NCBI RefSeq assembly: GCF_037176765.1
Contig: NC_090021.1
Coordinates: forward strand, 147,679,074 to 147,743,073
Length of the DNA stretch: 64,000 nucleotides
From: Anolis sagrei
Lineage: Eukaryota > Chordata > Lepidosauria > Squamata > Anolidae
Reading direction: 5' to 3'
Each line of letters opens with the position of its first letter. Within the stretch, counting starts at the first letter, position 1. Both the position numbers and the translations under genes were made by a program. Under the pieces are notes generated by a model. It was not told where the DNA came from, searched no databases, and saw only the letters and a program-made list of their open reading frames with translations. Below are positions 12,401 to 21,745 of the stretch, piece by piece.

Positions 12401-15400
12401 AAATCAACAGGAAGAAAACCAAACTTCTCTTCAAGAATGTTAACAAGGAGAAACAAATAAAGATTCAACAGCAGGCGGGAATAGAAGGTGTGAAGAAAAT
12501 CAGATATCTAGGAGTCTGGATAACTGCTAGAAATGGACAACTTTTGAAGAATAATTATGAATCAGTATGGAAAACGGTTCAAAAGGATATACAGAACTGG
12601 GACCGGCTGAAACTATCTCTCCTGGGCAGAATTGCTTTGATAAAAATGAACGTGTTACCAAAACTTATATTTTTGTTTCAAAACATACCGGTGATAAGAA
12701 ACCAAACTCTTTTTAAAAAGTGGAAGAAGGACCTATTGAAATTTGTATGGAAAGGAAAAAGACCGAGAATTAAATATACAAATTTAATAGACAAGAAAAC
12801 GAGAGGGGGGCTGGGATTCCCCGATCTGAAGACCTACCATGAGGCCTGTGCACTATCTTGGATAAGGGAATGGATGACTTTAGATAAAGAAAAGTGCCTA
12901 AATCTAGAAGGCTATGATTTAAGAGTGGGATGGCACGCCTATATTTGGTACAATAGAGAGACGAAGGAGAAAAATTTTGGTAATCATTTTGTGCGAGCCT
13001 CCCTATTACGGACATGGATGAGATATAAAGAATTTTTTTACAAAACAACACCACTATGGATTTCAGCAATGGAGGCACACCAAAGAAGATTACTGGGATG
13101 GAGGACTTGGCCAAGATATAAGGATATATTAGTGAAAGGCAAAATGGAGATCAAATCATTTGAACAGTTAAAGATCTTATATGGCAATATAACTTGGTTA
13201 AATTACCTACAAATCAAAGAATACTTTAAACAAGACCAAAAAATCGGTTTTGATTGGAAGGAGAATATATGGGACAAAATTTTAAAAACACAAAAGAAAA
13301 CGGTTACAATACTGTATAACAAGCTGCTTCAATGGCTGACAGAAACTGAACAGGTGAAAGCCTGTATGATTAAATGGGCTGAAAATATAAGAAGGCCCAT
13401 TCACTTCGGTGAATGGGAAATGATGTGGAATAAAAAATTAAAATATACATATGCCATGGATTTAAAAGAAAATTGGTATAAAATGTTTTATAGGTGGTAT
13501 TTAACACCGAGTAAACTTAGTCATATGTATCAAAATGTATCAGGTAAATGTTGGAAATGCAGTGAGCAAGTAGGTACTTTTTACCACATGTGGTGGACAT
13601 GCAAAGAGACATGCAAGTTCTGGTCTATTATCCATGAGGAGATGCAAAAAATACTAAAGAAAAGATTTAAAAAGAAACCCGAATATTACCTTCTTGGATT
13701 TACAGACTCCGATCTCAAACTGGAAGAGAATGAAGATAAATTATTTACTTATTGCATAACAGCGGCTAGGATGGTTTTTGCCAAAGATTGGAAGAATGAA
13801 GAGGTCCCGAACATTGAAGAATGGTGGAAGAAAATTAAAGAAATAAGAGATATGGACGAACTGACCTTTTTGTTGAGAAGGAACAATGGAAAAACTTTAA
13901 GAAGGACGGATTGGTCCCCCATATATGACTATGAGAAAAAAGTTGAAAAAAAATTGGGATGAGAATAGATATTAAGGAGAAGAAATATATGGAGAAGATC
14001 CTGAGGCTGGAGTGGAAGTCATTTTAGAATAGTTTAAGTAATTTTATTGTTTGTATTGAGTGTTGGTTATGTATTGGTTATTTTGTTTGTATTATTCTTT
14101 CTTTTTCCTTTCCTACTGTTCTGTCTTCTTGTTATTGTTCCCCCTCTTTCCTTGTGTGGACTTGTGGAAACTTTAATAAAAATTATTTTTTTTAAAAAAA
14201 AAAAAGCAACATATCATATTTCATTGCATAGTAGTCACACATTTCCTATTTTTTCAATCAAAAATTACACATGAAAAAAATCTGATTCTGTTTGTTTCTT
14301 TGTTTGTTTTAAACTGCAGAGCCATTTGGGGCTGATTTTCCCTTCCTTCCTTCTTTCTTTGAAGGCAAGGCAGTTTCGAAATTATAAAATAGAGGACTCT
14401 TGTCCCATTTCTCCTTCCACTGAGACCTTAGGGCAGTTTAAAAAATCTGGACCATTAATCGTCCTTCCTTCCTCCTATCTCTAACAAACTCCATTCCAGG
14501 TTTTGTAAAGCCTCTAAGGGAGGAAGGAGAAGGGAAGAGAGTGGAGCTTCGAAGATTTCCATTTTATAGTTTTTAAATGGAGAAAGACAGAAGGAAGGGA
14601 GAAATCAGCTGCAAATGAGGTTGCAACTATAATGCAAGGAAAACAAAAATATAATTTTTAGCATCCAAAACATGGCGATTCAACTCTTACTTGGTGGCAA
14701 CTATTATGCAATTAAATACGGATAATTTAAAAAAAAATGAGCACCAGATTCTGCTAGTAAAAGATAATTAAATCTAATTTTGTTTCATATCGTCTTGAAG
14801 ATTTTCTAGCAATTTTTAGCACCCAAAACATGGCGATGCAATTATGCAATTATTATAATTATGAAATGAAATATGGATAACTTTTTTAAAAAACTTTTGA
14901 GAATCTGCCAGTAAAAGATAACTAAATCTAATTTGTTTCATATTGTCTTGAAGATTTTCTAGCTGCAAGATATTCTAGCTAACTCATATCTTAATTCTTC
15001 TGTACTGAGACATTTCCTGCAATATATGTGAAGGCAATTTTAGATTTTAAGGATTTCAGTAGAGTCCTATATGTAATTGTATTAAAATAACCAATCGCTT
15101 TGACCTTACAGGGAACCCACATCATCCCATTACTGTCCTCTGTGCTCCACGATGATTCTCAATGGGAGAAACCACTTAAGTTCTATCCTGAGCATTTTCT
15201 CGATTCTGAAGGGAACTTTGTTAAGAGAGATGCCTTCATGCCTTTCTCTGCAGGTAGTACCTTTTATGTGCCCAGAGTGGGCTCCATTCATTTAATTTGA
15301 TTTGGTATACAAACTGTTCCAGATGAACCTGTGTAGGGAATTGTTTCCTTCTCTAGACCAAGCATTCAATTCTGCAATGGGATGCCCAAGCCACTTTGTT

Positions 15401-16154
15401 CTCAGCAGGTGCACAAGGAATGGTGCAATGAGGTAGATTTCATTCTTGTGGACAACCAAACATTACCAGCAGATCTTGTTCAAAATTTCATGTTGTAAAA
15501 ACAATTAAGGCTTTGCCAGTTAGTACAGATGGCACTTGCGACTCTGGAAATATGTGGTGAAATGAAGAGCTGAAAGAGAACAATGGGAAATTGTGATAAA
15601 TTGTAAGATTTTAATGGAACGGAAGAAAAATACAATTATCACGGGACACAAGTCAGAACTATTGTTCCTTGCAAAAATATGCCATATAAATAAGATCACA
15701 ATTCCATTCTTCCCTTCATTTTCTAAAGTTTTCTAACTGAATAATATCTGAAAGAAATTATATAAAAGCCTCAATCATCTACTATCCAAGAAGCATAATG
15801 TGCTTCTTAAACTGTTCTCCTCCAAGTGTTTTAGACTTCAGCTTCCAAAAATCCCAACCAGTTTACCAGCTGTTTTGATCCTAAAACAAATTTCCTTCAT
15901 TTCAATAATTATTGGAAGTCTCAAAAGTAGATTTTTGTATTGCTGCTAATTTGTGATGGTTCCTTACAGGTCGGAGGCAGTGTGCCGGCGAGACCCTTGC
16001 CAAAATGGAGCTTTTCCTGTTCTTTACAACTCTTCTGCAGAGATTCACCTTCCAGCCAGCCCCTGGCACCTCTAGAGAAGATCTGGACCTCACCCCTGCA
16101 GTTGGGTTTACGACACCCCCAATGCCCTTTGATGTCTGTGCTCTGCCCCGTTGA
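304..16154 (+). CDS. CYP2K-like: Gene A: CYP2K-like cytochrome P450, exons 2-9 (5' end outside window)
   Basis: The exons are 304-466, 4189-4338, 5832-5992, 8465-8638, 9817-9961, 10398-10582, 15112-15253 and 15970-16154 (TGA). They give 1305 nt with no stop, 434 residues, and end at the same place as genes B and C; only exon 1 (signal anchor and proline hinge) is missing because the window opens in intron 1. Visible motifs are C-helix WKVMR, I-helix AGMETT, K-helix EVQR, PEHF and the heme loop FSAGRRQCAG. CYP2 enzymes are ER-bound monooxygenases that use electrons from P450 reductase; the substrate cannot be read from sequence. I count 12 amino-acid differences from gene B over this stretch, four of them in exon 9, plus Arg for Gly at the exon 3/4 junction. 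Introns 3, 4 and 7 carry BovB, hAT-like and L1 insertions absent from B. The 2K assignment is by recall of family similarity. Confidence 0.9.
527..710. repeat. MITE with 33-bp terminal inverted repeats (intron 2 of A)
   Basis: The left end GAACCGAGATAATAAATAAT and the right end are inverted copies of each other over 33 bp with one mismatch (527-559 against 678-710). No transposase is present. The same element is at 22981-23164 in gene B, so it predates the A/B duplication. Confidence 0.7.
711..1176. other. Intron 2 of gene A, no feature recognised
   Basis: This AT-rich intronic sequence matches 23165-23629 of gene B almost exactly. I see no exon or known repeat in it. Confidence 0.5.
1182..2234 (-). 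mobile_element. Solo LTR fossil (intron 2 of A)
   Basis: The block begins TGTTGGATTCACAG and ends CTACTACAACA, so its ends are the inverted pair TGTTG/CAACA. Imperfect 5-bp flanks are GTAAG and ATAAG. Read on the minus strand, an AATAAA lies near its 3' end, as expected of an LTR. No internal region follows. Family (Gypsy or ERV) cannot be told. It is shared with gene B, so it is older than the duplication. Confidence 0.55.
2359..2696. mobile_element. Non-autonomous hAT element (intron 2 of A)
   Basis: It starts CAGCGGTCCCCAAGG and ends TTTGAGGACCCCTA, inverted hAT-type ends. The 8-bp flanks ATATAGAT and ATATAAAC match at 6 of 8. A BovB LINE inserted directly behind it in gene A only. The B copy is at about 24817-25154. 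Confidence 0.65.
2717..4031 (+). mobile_element. 5'-truncated BovB (RTE) LINE (intron 2 of A)
   Basis: An open frame runs from the 5' truncation point to TGA at 4021-4023. It reads through [54 protein letters not shown] and [10 protein letters not shown] (the YADD catalytic centre), then the C-terminal CESWTL and RRSNQSIL segments characteristic of RTE/BovB reverse transcriptase. The apurinic endonuclease domain is absent. The end CGAATGAACAACAACA is the usual BovB tail. The duplicated target AATATAAACAA lies at 2706-2716 and 4032-4042, with a further tandem copy at 2696-2706. Gene B shows the empty site near 25155. The unbroken frame suggests a young insertion. Confidence 0.9.
4189..4338 (+). 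CDS. CYP2K-like: Gene A exon 3
   Basis: This 150-bp exon carries the C-helix WKVMR motif that contacts a heme propionate. The acceptor is TTTTTTTCAG and the donor GTTGGT. The last base is A where gene B has G, so the split codon joining exon 4 reads AGG (Arg) instead of GGG (Gly). Confidence 0.92.
4371..4873. mobile_element. Non-autonomous hAT element (intron 3 of A)
   Basis: It begins CAGGGGTGCTCAAAC and ends GGGAACCCCTG, and its interior (GGGGCTGGACTATAGTTTG) resembles the hAT at 2359-2696. It starts 32 bp after the exon 3 donor. The gene B copy is at 25493-25992. Confidence 0.65.
4902..5046. repeat. Fold-back MITE (intron 3 of A)
   Basis: The ends CTGGATCTACACTGCCCTAT and ATAGGGCAGTGTCAATCCAG form a 23-bp inverted repeat with one mismatch. 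The B copy is at 26021-26165. Confidence 0.7.
5133..5268. repeat. Fold-back MITE (intron 3 of A)
   Basis: The ends AGGCTGGATCTACACTGCCA and TGGCAGTGTAGATCCTGCCT are near-perfect inverted repeats. The B copy is at 26252-26402 and differs by a short internal insertion. Confidence 0.7.
5832..5992 (+). CDS. CYP2K-like: Gene A exon 4
   Basis: This 161-bp exon encodes [17 protein letters not shown] through FGSPSVL and ends on a codon boundary. The donor is GTAGTC. It differs from gene B by Lys for Gln in LLKLF. Confidence 0.92.
6200..6284 (-). repeat. L2/CR1-type LINE 3' tail (intron 4 of A)
   Basis: TTTATTTATTTATGG followed by GCCGCCCTTCTCACCCCGAA is the antisense of the common squamate LINE 3' end (AAGCCGCC...GGGGTGAGAAGGG...AATAAATA). 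Gene B has it at about 27363-27440. Confidence 0.55.
6285..6816. mobile_element. hAT-like element rich in ATTCGTTTCG (intron 4 of A only)
   Basis: The ends are TAGGGCTGGGCGG and TTGCCCAGCCCTA, flanked by a perfect 8-bp duplication ATATACAT (6277-6284 and 6817-6824). Gene B has one uninterrupted ATATACAT at the site. The interior repeats ATTCGTTTCGT. The same family, larger, is at 47791-48967. Confidence 0.8.
6825..7050. repeat. TA-rich simple-sequence tract (intron 4 of A)
   Basis: This is a low-complexity run of TATTA, ATATAA and ACTAT units. Gene B has a similar but not identical tract at about 27440-27665. Confidence 0.7.
7868..8094. repeat. Fold-back MITE with extra half and poly-C run (intron 4 of A)
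   Basis: GGGCCGTTCCACACAGCC to ATGTGTGGAAGGGACC (7868-8015) is a full fold-back copy. A second partial right arm follows to a run of about 15 C at 8080-8094. The B counterpart is at 28671-28890. Another copy of the family is at about 7327-7520 (B 27903-28105). Confidence 0.6.
8465..8638 (+). CDS. CYP2K-like: Gene A exon 5
   Basis: This 174-bp exon runs from [11 protein letters not shown] to IRQQE. The acceptor chosen is the TTTCAG at 8459-8464. An in-frame TTTTCAG 30 bp upstream is possible but would add residues foreign to the family. The donor is GTAAGG. The G-rich hAT-like MITE begins 28 bp after the exon. Confidence 0.9.
8667..8978. mobile_element. G-rich hAT-like MITE (intron 5 of A)
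   Basis: The ends CAGGCCCGTAGCC and GGCTGCATACCTG are inverted, flanked by GGAGGAAT and GGAGGGAT (7 of 8). Inside are long G and C runs. Gene C has the empty site after its exon 5. B carries it at 29469-29784. Confidence 0.75.
9098..9208 (+). repeat. Duplicated 110-bp intron 5 segment (gene A), first copy
   Basis: This segment repeats 9458-9567 (TTTTGTCAGTGGAATCCATG and following). It replaces about 310 bp that genes B (about 29900-30212) and C still have. Confidence 0.75.
9458..9567 (+). repeat. Duplicated 110-bp intron 5 segment (gene A), original copy
   Basis: It sits at the position of the single copy of gene B (30777-30886) and is therefore the original. It differs from the B copy at sites where the inserted copy 9098-9208 agrees with B. 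Confidence 0.75.
9817..9961 (+). CDS. CYP2K-like: Gene A exon 6 (I-helix)
   Basis: This 145-bp exon encodes [18 protein letters not shown], the I-helix whose acidic-Thr pair takes part in oxygen activation. The CYP2 norm is 142 bp. The 3 extra bases balance the 3 missing from exon 5, so the exon 5/6 junction is shifted by one codon or the true acceptor lies 3 bp downstream (GAG AAG). Confidence 0.88.
10398..10582 (+). CDS. CYP2K-like: Gene A exon 7 (K-helix)
   Basis: This 185-bp exon contains the K-helix ExxR motif (EVQR) in [16 protein letters not shown]. The acceptor is TTTTCTAG and the donor GTGATT. A full L1 insertion starts only 32 bp into the following intron. Confidence 0.92.
10615..11023 (-). 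pseudogene. L1 ORF1 N-terminal coiled coil, in the inverted 5' part
   Basis: Read on the minus strand from 11023, about 136 residues are rich in Glu, Lys and Met with heptad character ([20 protein letters not shown]). This is typical of the coiled-coil trimerisation region of L1 ORF1p. The frame is cut off at the insertion edge, before the RNA-binding domain. Confidence 0.75.
10615..14203 (+). mobile_element. L1 LINE with 5' inversion (intron 7 of A)
   Basis: The target duplication AAGCAACATATCAT is at 10601-10614 and 14204-14217, and gene B has the single empty copy. The 3' part (about 11400-14203) is in sense orientation. It holds an 851-codon open ORF2 frame (11407-13962) with [38 protein letters not shown], the RT centre AFADD and a C-terminal Cys-rich [17 protein letters not shown] short 3' UTR and poly(A) follow. 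The 5' part (10615 to about 11400) is inverted and holds the start of ORF1. The ORF2 endonuclease and most of ORF1 are missing. The long open frame points to a recent insertion. Confidence 0.92.
14654..14960 (+). repeat. Imperfect tandem duplication of about 150 bp (intron 7 of A)
   Basis: Two units, about 14654-14808 and 14809-14960, each run from TTTTTAGCAnCCAAAACATGG to GTCTTGAAGATTTTCTAGC. Gene B has both units at about 32260-32560. Gene C seems to have only one. Confidence 0.6.
15112..15253 (+). CDS. CYP2K-like: Gene A exon 8
   Basis: This 142-bp exon carries the PERF-like segment FYPEHFL and ends at PFSA, with one base of the heme-loop glycine codon. The acceptor is CTTACAG and the donor GTAGTA. 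Confidence 0.92.
15970..16154 (+). CDS. CYP2K-like: Gene A exon 9 and stop
   Basis: This 185-nt terminal coding exon starts in the heme loop (RRQCAG, the cysteine being the axial thiolate ligand) and ends FDVCALPR then TGA. Against gene B it has T/S, T/I, A/P and P/L changes within 15 residues, the densest difference between the two proteins. Confidence 0.92.
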
Positions 16155-16446
16155 GAAGGCTCGAGCGTGCTATGCATCCTACACTTATTCTGCTGTCTTA
16201 TTTACCAAGAAAATTTACTGTGCAAACTATTCTGTGCAACTAGCCCATTATTGCTTACACACCTAAACTGTTCAAGATACCATTGCACTTTTTTGAAGGT
16301 CACACTTTCTCAAGGGAAAATTCAATTAACAAGTATATAAAGCAGTGGTGGTGATGGTTGGGATGTGGAGGGATGGGTGTGTTGTTTTGTGGTGTCTGCT
16401 GTAGAAGGCATTTAATTTCCTTGCAAGACAGTTCAATGACAATAAA
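16155..16446 (+). promoter_or_regulatory. Gene A 3' UTR with poly(A) signal
   Basis: The sequence after the TGA aligns with the region behind gene B. An AATAAA at 16441-16446 is conserved at 34610-34615 behind B, in the shared context GACAATAAAGCTATTCTA, and is the likely cleavage signal. The first part also aligns with the region after the stop of gene C. Confidence 0.6.
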
Positions 16447-16607
16447 GCTATTCTAGTCTATGCTGATAGAACATGCTCACCCTCTTGGCATCTTCCTGAG
16501 CAGCAGCACTGCCTTAATGCAGGTATTTTCTGGGAAATATCAGTCGAAAAGAAGATTGTGAAGTAGTTTAGCAGATCCAATTCCTTGTACTTATATTTGT
16601 AATTCAA

Positions 16608-17056
16608 TAGGGCTGTGCAAAGCTTTGGAGCTCTGTAATAAGGAGATTTTGATGATTCTGAAATACGAATTACTAATCAGAAAGGATCATTTTGAAGCAT
16701 TTACAAATCAAAACACAAGCATTCAAATTTTTCAAATTTGTAAGAGATTTGTTATTTTGAAGGGTTTTTTTCCAATTGCTTTACTCCATCGGCCCATTGC
16801 CCATGATGGTCTAGAGTTTGGGGTGGGAAGGGTCTGCCGTGATTGACAAGGGCAGATGCATGCTGTTTTTTTCCTTGTCAGCCAATCAGAAGAAGAAAGC
16901 CAATTACATGGCTTACTGCAAAATTGGTCTTATATACACTCCTCATAGGTTCTCCTCTTTGTGGTGTGGCACTTGCAGGAAAGAGAGAGCTCCATTATGT
17001 TTCTGTGTGTTTCTTAAAACTAGAATCTTCTTCTGTTGAAATTATCCAACCCCCTC
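16608..17056. mobile_element. hAT-like 5' end remnant behind gene A
   Basis: TAGGGCTGTGCAAAGCTTTGG starts a block that aligns with about 35685-36120 behind gene B, where it leads into a hAT transposase fossil. Here the homology stops and a CR1 remnant follows. Confidence 0.45.
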
Positions 17057-17057
17057 C

Positions 17058-17994
17058 AAATTAGCAATTTTAGAAGCACTGGCAATAATCTTTGAGAATT
17101 CTTGGAGCAGATGATTTAGAAGGCAGTTTGTAGTGATTTAGAAAAGAAAGCTGTGATTACTAAAAGTCAACATGGGTTTCTCAAAAACAGGTCATACCAG
17201 ACTAATCTTATCTCTTTTTTTGATAGAGTTAAAACCTTGGTAGGTGCAGGAATGCTGTGGATCTAGTAATTCTTTTGAAAAAGTTCCCCATTACCTTCTT
17301 GCAAACAAACAAGTCAAATGAGGGCTAGACAATACTACTGTTGGTGGATTTGTAATTGGTTAAGCAACTGAACCCTAAAGGTGCTCACCAGTGGTTCAAT
17401 GATTGAGTCCCCTTGGGGAGATTGGGTGGACTACAAATGAAGTTTTTATTTTATTTTTAATGTATTCATCTCCATCCGAAAGAAGTGACTACCAGTGGAA
17501 TGCCACAGAGTTCGATCCTAGGCCTGGTGCTGTTCCAACATCTTTATAAATGTCTTGGATGAAGGTGAAGAGGGCATGGTGATCAAGTTTGCAGATGACA
17601 TCCAATTGGGAGGGGTAGCTAATACTCTAGAAGGCAGGATAAGAATTCAAAACAACCTTAACAGATTGGAGAGCTGGGCCAAAACTAACAAAATTAATTT
17701 CAACAAGGAGGAGTGTAGGATACTTCACTTGGGCAGATAAAATGAAATGCACAGGTATAGAATGGGTGATGCCTGGCTCAACAACAGTCCATGTGAAAAA
17801 AAAAGCTTGTAGTTTTAGTGGACAACAAATTGAACATGCGCCAACAGTGTGATGTAGCAGCTTAAAAAGTCAATGGGATTTCTTAGCTGCATCAAAAGCA
17901 GTATAGTGTCCAGATCAAGGGAAGTCGTGGTGCCTCTCTATTCTACTTTGGTCAGACCTCACCTGGGATAACACTGTGTCTAATTCTGGGCCTT
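17058..17994 (+). mobile_element. CR1-type LINE remnant
   Basis: Broken frames give segments such as STRVSQKQVIPD and VIKFADDIQLGGVANTLEG (ADD of the RT centre), then RIQNNLNRLESWAK and FNKEECRILHLGR. These are characteristic of CR1-clade reverse transcriptase. There are several frameshifts, so it is old. Confidence 0.75.
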
Positions 17995-18640
17995 ATCAAA
18001 CATGACCACCCCTACCCTCAATAAAAAGGTAAACATAGTCACACCATGAAGGGAGTCATAGTTTCCCAAGGACACAAGGCCAGGATGAACTGCATTGGCC
18101 TCCATTCCTCTAGTCTTCCTCAACCATCCCCTGACCAGCAGCAAACCCCCTGACTCCATGTGCACATGCACATATCCAGGCTCAACTGTTCAGCCTAAGG
18201 TGATCCACATCAGTGACCATTCAGAGATCTGCTGGCCATGGCTTCACAGCCCCACTCACATCACAACACAATTAAAATCCAACTCATAAATGGGTACAGT
18301 GTACATCCAGTAGTAGTCTCTCACCTATACAAAGTATATTTTTCTATTTTTTTCTTCCCCTTCTGCATGACAAATGAATTAAAATAAATAAAGAAAATAA
18401 CATCTCCGATCCTACATGTAGCCAAGATATGATCCTTCTTCCCTTGCTCTTATATACCCTATGAACTTATACTAAAGGATCATATGAATTCTGTTTTTAT
18501 CTTATTCAATTACTTAATTTTATTGAACTGTATGTAATAGAAGGTAGACAAGAATGAACCTGAATAACCTCTTGAGCAATCTCCAGGAATTCTTTCCACA
18601 CCTTATTTGGAATAACAATTACAACACTATAAATGTCATC
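17995..18640. other. Intergenic, nothing recognised
   Basis: This is mixed-composition DNA between the CR1 remnant and a direct-repeat block. I see no convincing exon or known repeat. Confidence 0.4.
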
Positions 18641-18924
18641 ACCTGGCCTCTTTAAGTGCACTATATTAAATAGTAGAGTCAACCTGATGCTCGCGATGGA
18701 ATCAAACTGAGCAAAGCATCACTCAGGAGAACTTGGTGTGAGTAATTGTATCTTTACTTGTAATTTATAATTTGCACGTTTGAAATAAGTGAATATACTT
18801 GCTATTTTAAAAAAACCATTCCTTAGCTGCTTCTGTTCATTCCCTTTAGGTCCACTTTATTTTGTAAAAATTAGAACTTTTCCACCTGAAGAAGACTTTA
18901 AGTTCAAAACCGGTTGTGAAAGAC

Positions 18925-19262
18925 TCCTACAAGGAAGCGGAAACTCTCCATAAGGAAGTATAGAGGAAAATCTGTGTATAGAACCTTTTGTTAGAAGTTT
19001 CCTTTTACAAGAGAGAAAAAGAAACTATTGCTTTAAAGAGGAAATCTGTTTAAAGAATCTTTGATTGGAAACTCCCTAATACCAGAAAGAAATAGCAAGT
19101 AGTACTGTGAATGTAACAAACTTACATTTCATTAGATATTACTGTTTGTTGTATCTTGTGGAAGATCTCTAGAAGGAAGCAGAAGCTCTCCGTAAGGAAG
19201 CATAGAGGAAAATCTGTGTATAGAAACCAGTGTTGGAAATTTCCTTTTACAAGAAAGAGATC
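18925..19262 (+). repeat. Direct repeats of about 95 bp
   Basis: The units at about 18925-19020 and 19163-19262 share ATAGAGGAAAATCTGTGTAT and TTTCCTTTTACAAGA. A third, degenerate partial unit lies between them. They follow CACCTGAAGAAGACTTTAAG. The family is not recognised. Confidence 0.55.
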
Positions 19263-20360
19263 CAGGCAGGATACTTTCAGTCATTTTCTAGTACTGCCTG
19301 TCCTTAATTTCAACCAAGAAGACTGCTGAGTCAAGATGTTGAGCAGCTGACATGTTTCTTGAGATCTTTGAATAATGTATGCAGAGTTTGACACAACCTC
19401 ATGTTGAGCAAAATGGAATCTACCCAGGCTGGGCTTGGGATTTTGGTATGTCACATCTGGACAGGATCAGTTTGTAGGGTTGATGAGGCAGGTCGCATGG
19501 CATACAACTTCCCTAGATCGATGCAGCATCTGCTTGATGTCATTGTCCTCCATTTGGATGAGAACGAATCTACTGGTAATTAAAAAATCATGATGTAATT
19601 TATTGGCAGGTGTATACATTTTATGGAAAAACATGTTACCAAAACAGGTGTGAATTGGCACATACAACATAGCTTGATGAGGCAGGTTGCCAGCTGGGCT
19701 AGTCTCTCACATGCCGGCTGCTAGAGGGAGAATATATTAATATTAATATGTACTCAGTGTTGCCTGGATATGAAAAGTAGGTTATGAACTTTGCCTCTGC
19801 TGGGCACAAGGTAAAGCCCTCATCATCCCCAAAGTGCAAACCTACTTTGGTGTTGTCCTTCAGTGGTAGATACACGCCTTCTGCAGTTCTCCTTTCAAGT
19901 CCCAGACAGGAGGCAAGGCAGCCGTGCAGAATGGGACGCACTCCCTGCTGAGTCACGGCCTCAGTCCTGCCGAGAGCAGAATCCACTGATAAAGAAAGTT
20001 TGGTCCAAAGGAGCAGCAACCAAAGGCAATGTTTTCTTCCCTACAGCTTCATTTTATTTTGCTTACATACAATACCTTGTATTACTCCCTGTTGAAATCA
20101 ATTACCAGTATGATCATTTTCACCCAACTCTACAATCGAAGATCATTTTGAAAACTAAACACTGTGCTGTACCCTACTTTGAGCTGTTCAAATAGGTAGG
20201 TAACCAATAAATGTATGTATTTATATATTTATTATTTTGGTTTCTGATCCTGTCCTTTGAAGTCTTAATTGCTCCTCTGATTTTGCTGTTATCTCCAGAT
20301 TCTGATAAGCATGCTCTATTTAGCCATTCAAAGCACTGAGAAAAATGCTGAATAGCACTG
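19263..20360. other. Intergenic, nothing recognised
   Basis: I find no gene or clear repeat here. The short open frames have no family resemblance. Confidence 0.4.
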
Positions 20361-20368
20361 GACCCAGG

Positions 20369-20578
20369 CAGGCATGTAGCCGGGGGGGGGGCTTGAGGGG
20401 CTTCAGCCCCCTCCCCCCCGAAATTCTCATGGTGGTTCGCGAAAAGGCCTTACTGGTGCATTATTTAGGGTAGACCCTCTTTCACTCAGACTCACCCCCC
20501 CCCCGAAACTCAGCCCCCCCGAAACCCCCCTGAAAATAACTCACCCCCCCCCCAATCGAAATCCTGGCTATGGGCCTG
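20369..20578. mobile_element. G/C-rich hAT-like MITE (intergenic A-B)
   Basis: The ends CAGGCATGTAGCC and GGCTATGGGCCTG are flanked by a perfect 8-bp duplication GACCCAGG (20361-20368 and 20579-20586). It is the same family as 8667-8978, opposite in orientation and internally shorter. Confidence 0.78.
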
Positions 20579-20635
20579 GACCCAGGATAAAACCCTGTGG
20601 TACTGTTATCAAATCACGGTAATGCTCCACCCCCC

Positions 20636-20800
20636 CATTTATTGTATTATTATATTGATTTATACCCCACTTTATCCCTCCCACGGGAGACTCAAAGCGG
20701 CTTAAAAACAAAACTTCAGCATACAACTTCAAATGTACAAATATAAAAAGAGCATTAAACATCATTAGTATTGAAAACAATTCAGATTAAATCCATAAAG
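20636..20800 (-). repeat. L2/CR1-type LINE 3' tail
   Basis: TTTATACCCCACTTTATCCC with GGAGACTCAAAGCGGCTTA is the antisense form of the squamate LINE 3' end. Confidence 0.5.
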
Positions 20801-21109
20801 ACATATAAAACCACAGCAGCTCCTGACATGATCTTAAAACCCTACATGCATCCCTTTCAGATAAATAGAAGTAACTGTGACTTGTCTTCAACTTGGTGAA
20901 TTGGTTGCTGTGTCATGGCCTATCTGGTTTTCAGCATATGGCTCACCAGGCACGGATCCTCTTTAACTGCCATGCTAGCTCTAAATTCAACACCAGTGCC
21001 CCACGAAACAGGGTGAAGAGGAGCCATTTGTGAACTCCCTTTGTTTTGGCCAGTCAAACAATTATAAATCCACCTAACTGTAGCATTGTCTAGTAGGCAA
21101 GGTTAGGTA

Positions 21110-21600
21110 CCGTCAGAATCTTCATAATTTGGAATAAATTCAGAAAAATTGCCTTTTTGAAGCGATCTTGAAATTTTTAAGAAAACCGGAAGTCCCTTTG
21201 CCCTTTCAAAGCTTTTTTCCGTCATTTTTGTTACAACTCATGAAATGAGTCGGAAATTATTCAGTTTTTCCCCGCTTCTGGTTCCTGGCCTCACTCAAGC
21301 CAGAGAAGCCAGTTTTAAACCGAAGAAGAAAAGTATTGACTCCACTTGCTTTTCCCACTTCTGGAGTAAAACAACTATTTTCAAAGTAAAGACCACCCAA
21401 TGAAAAAGGAAATAACACTTTAAAACCATTCACAAAAGAATTCGGAAGTCTCAGATGTTTTGAAAAGTTTTGAACATTTCTTTTCTGTGAAAATCTGAAT
21501 TGACTTTAGAATTAAACCACCAGCACCACCTACATCCAAACTGATGATGGTGGTGCTGGTGGTGCTTGAACCTTTTTTTTATTAAACAAGCCTATTGTCT
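21110..21600. other. Intergenic block with a 15-bp hairpin
   Basis: ACCACCAGCACCACC (21516-21530) and GGTGGTGCTGGTGGT (21549-21563) form a perfect 15-bp stem with an 18-bp loop. The rest of the block is unassigned and may be a decayed DNA transposon. Confidence 0.4.
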
Positions 21601-21619
21601 AGCCCAAAGCCTCTTCTAC

Positions 21620-21745
21620 AATGACATCTGAAATCTGGATTATCTGCTTTGAATTGTGTTATATGGCAGTGGAGACTCATATAATCTAGTTCAAAGTGGA
21701 TAACCTGGCATCAGAGCCTGGAATATAAGGACAAGATAGAAGAGG
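21620..21745. repeat. Fold-back MITE upstream of gene B
   Basis: It runs from CCTCTTCTACAATGACAT to AAGATAGAAGAGG with the family core GATTATCTGCTTTGAA. It lies about 340 bp before the gene B ATG. Confidence 0.55.

Noticed and set aside
11407-13962. Longest open frame of the window as a host gene
   Set aside because: Its reverse transcriptase motifs, target duplications and poly(A) tail show it is L1 ORF2.
18880-18925. Hammerhead-ribozyme-like CTGAAGA...AAAAC phrase
   Set aside because: The conserved CTGATGA core is not present and I could not form the three stems.
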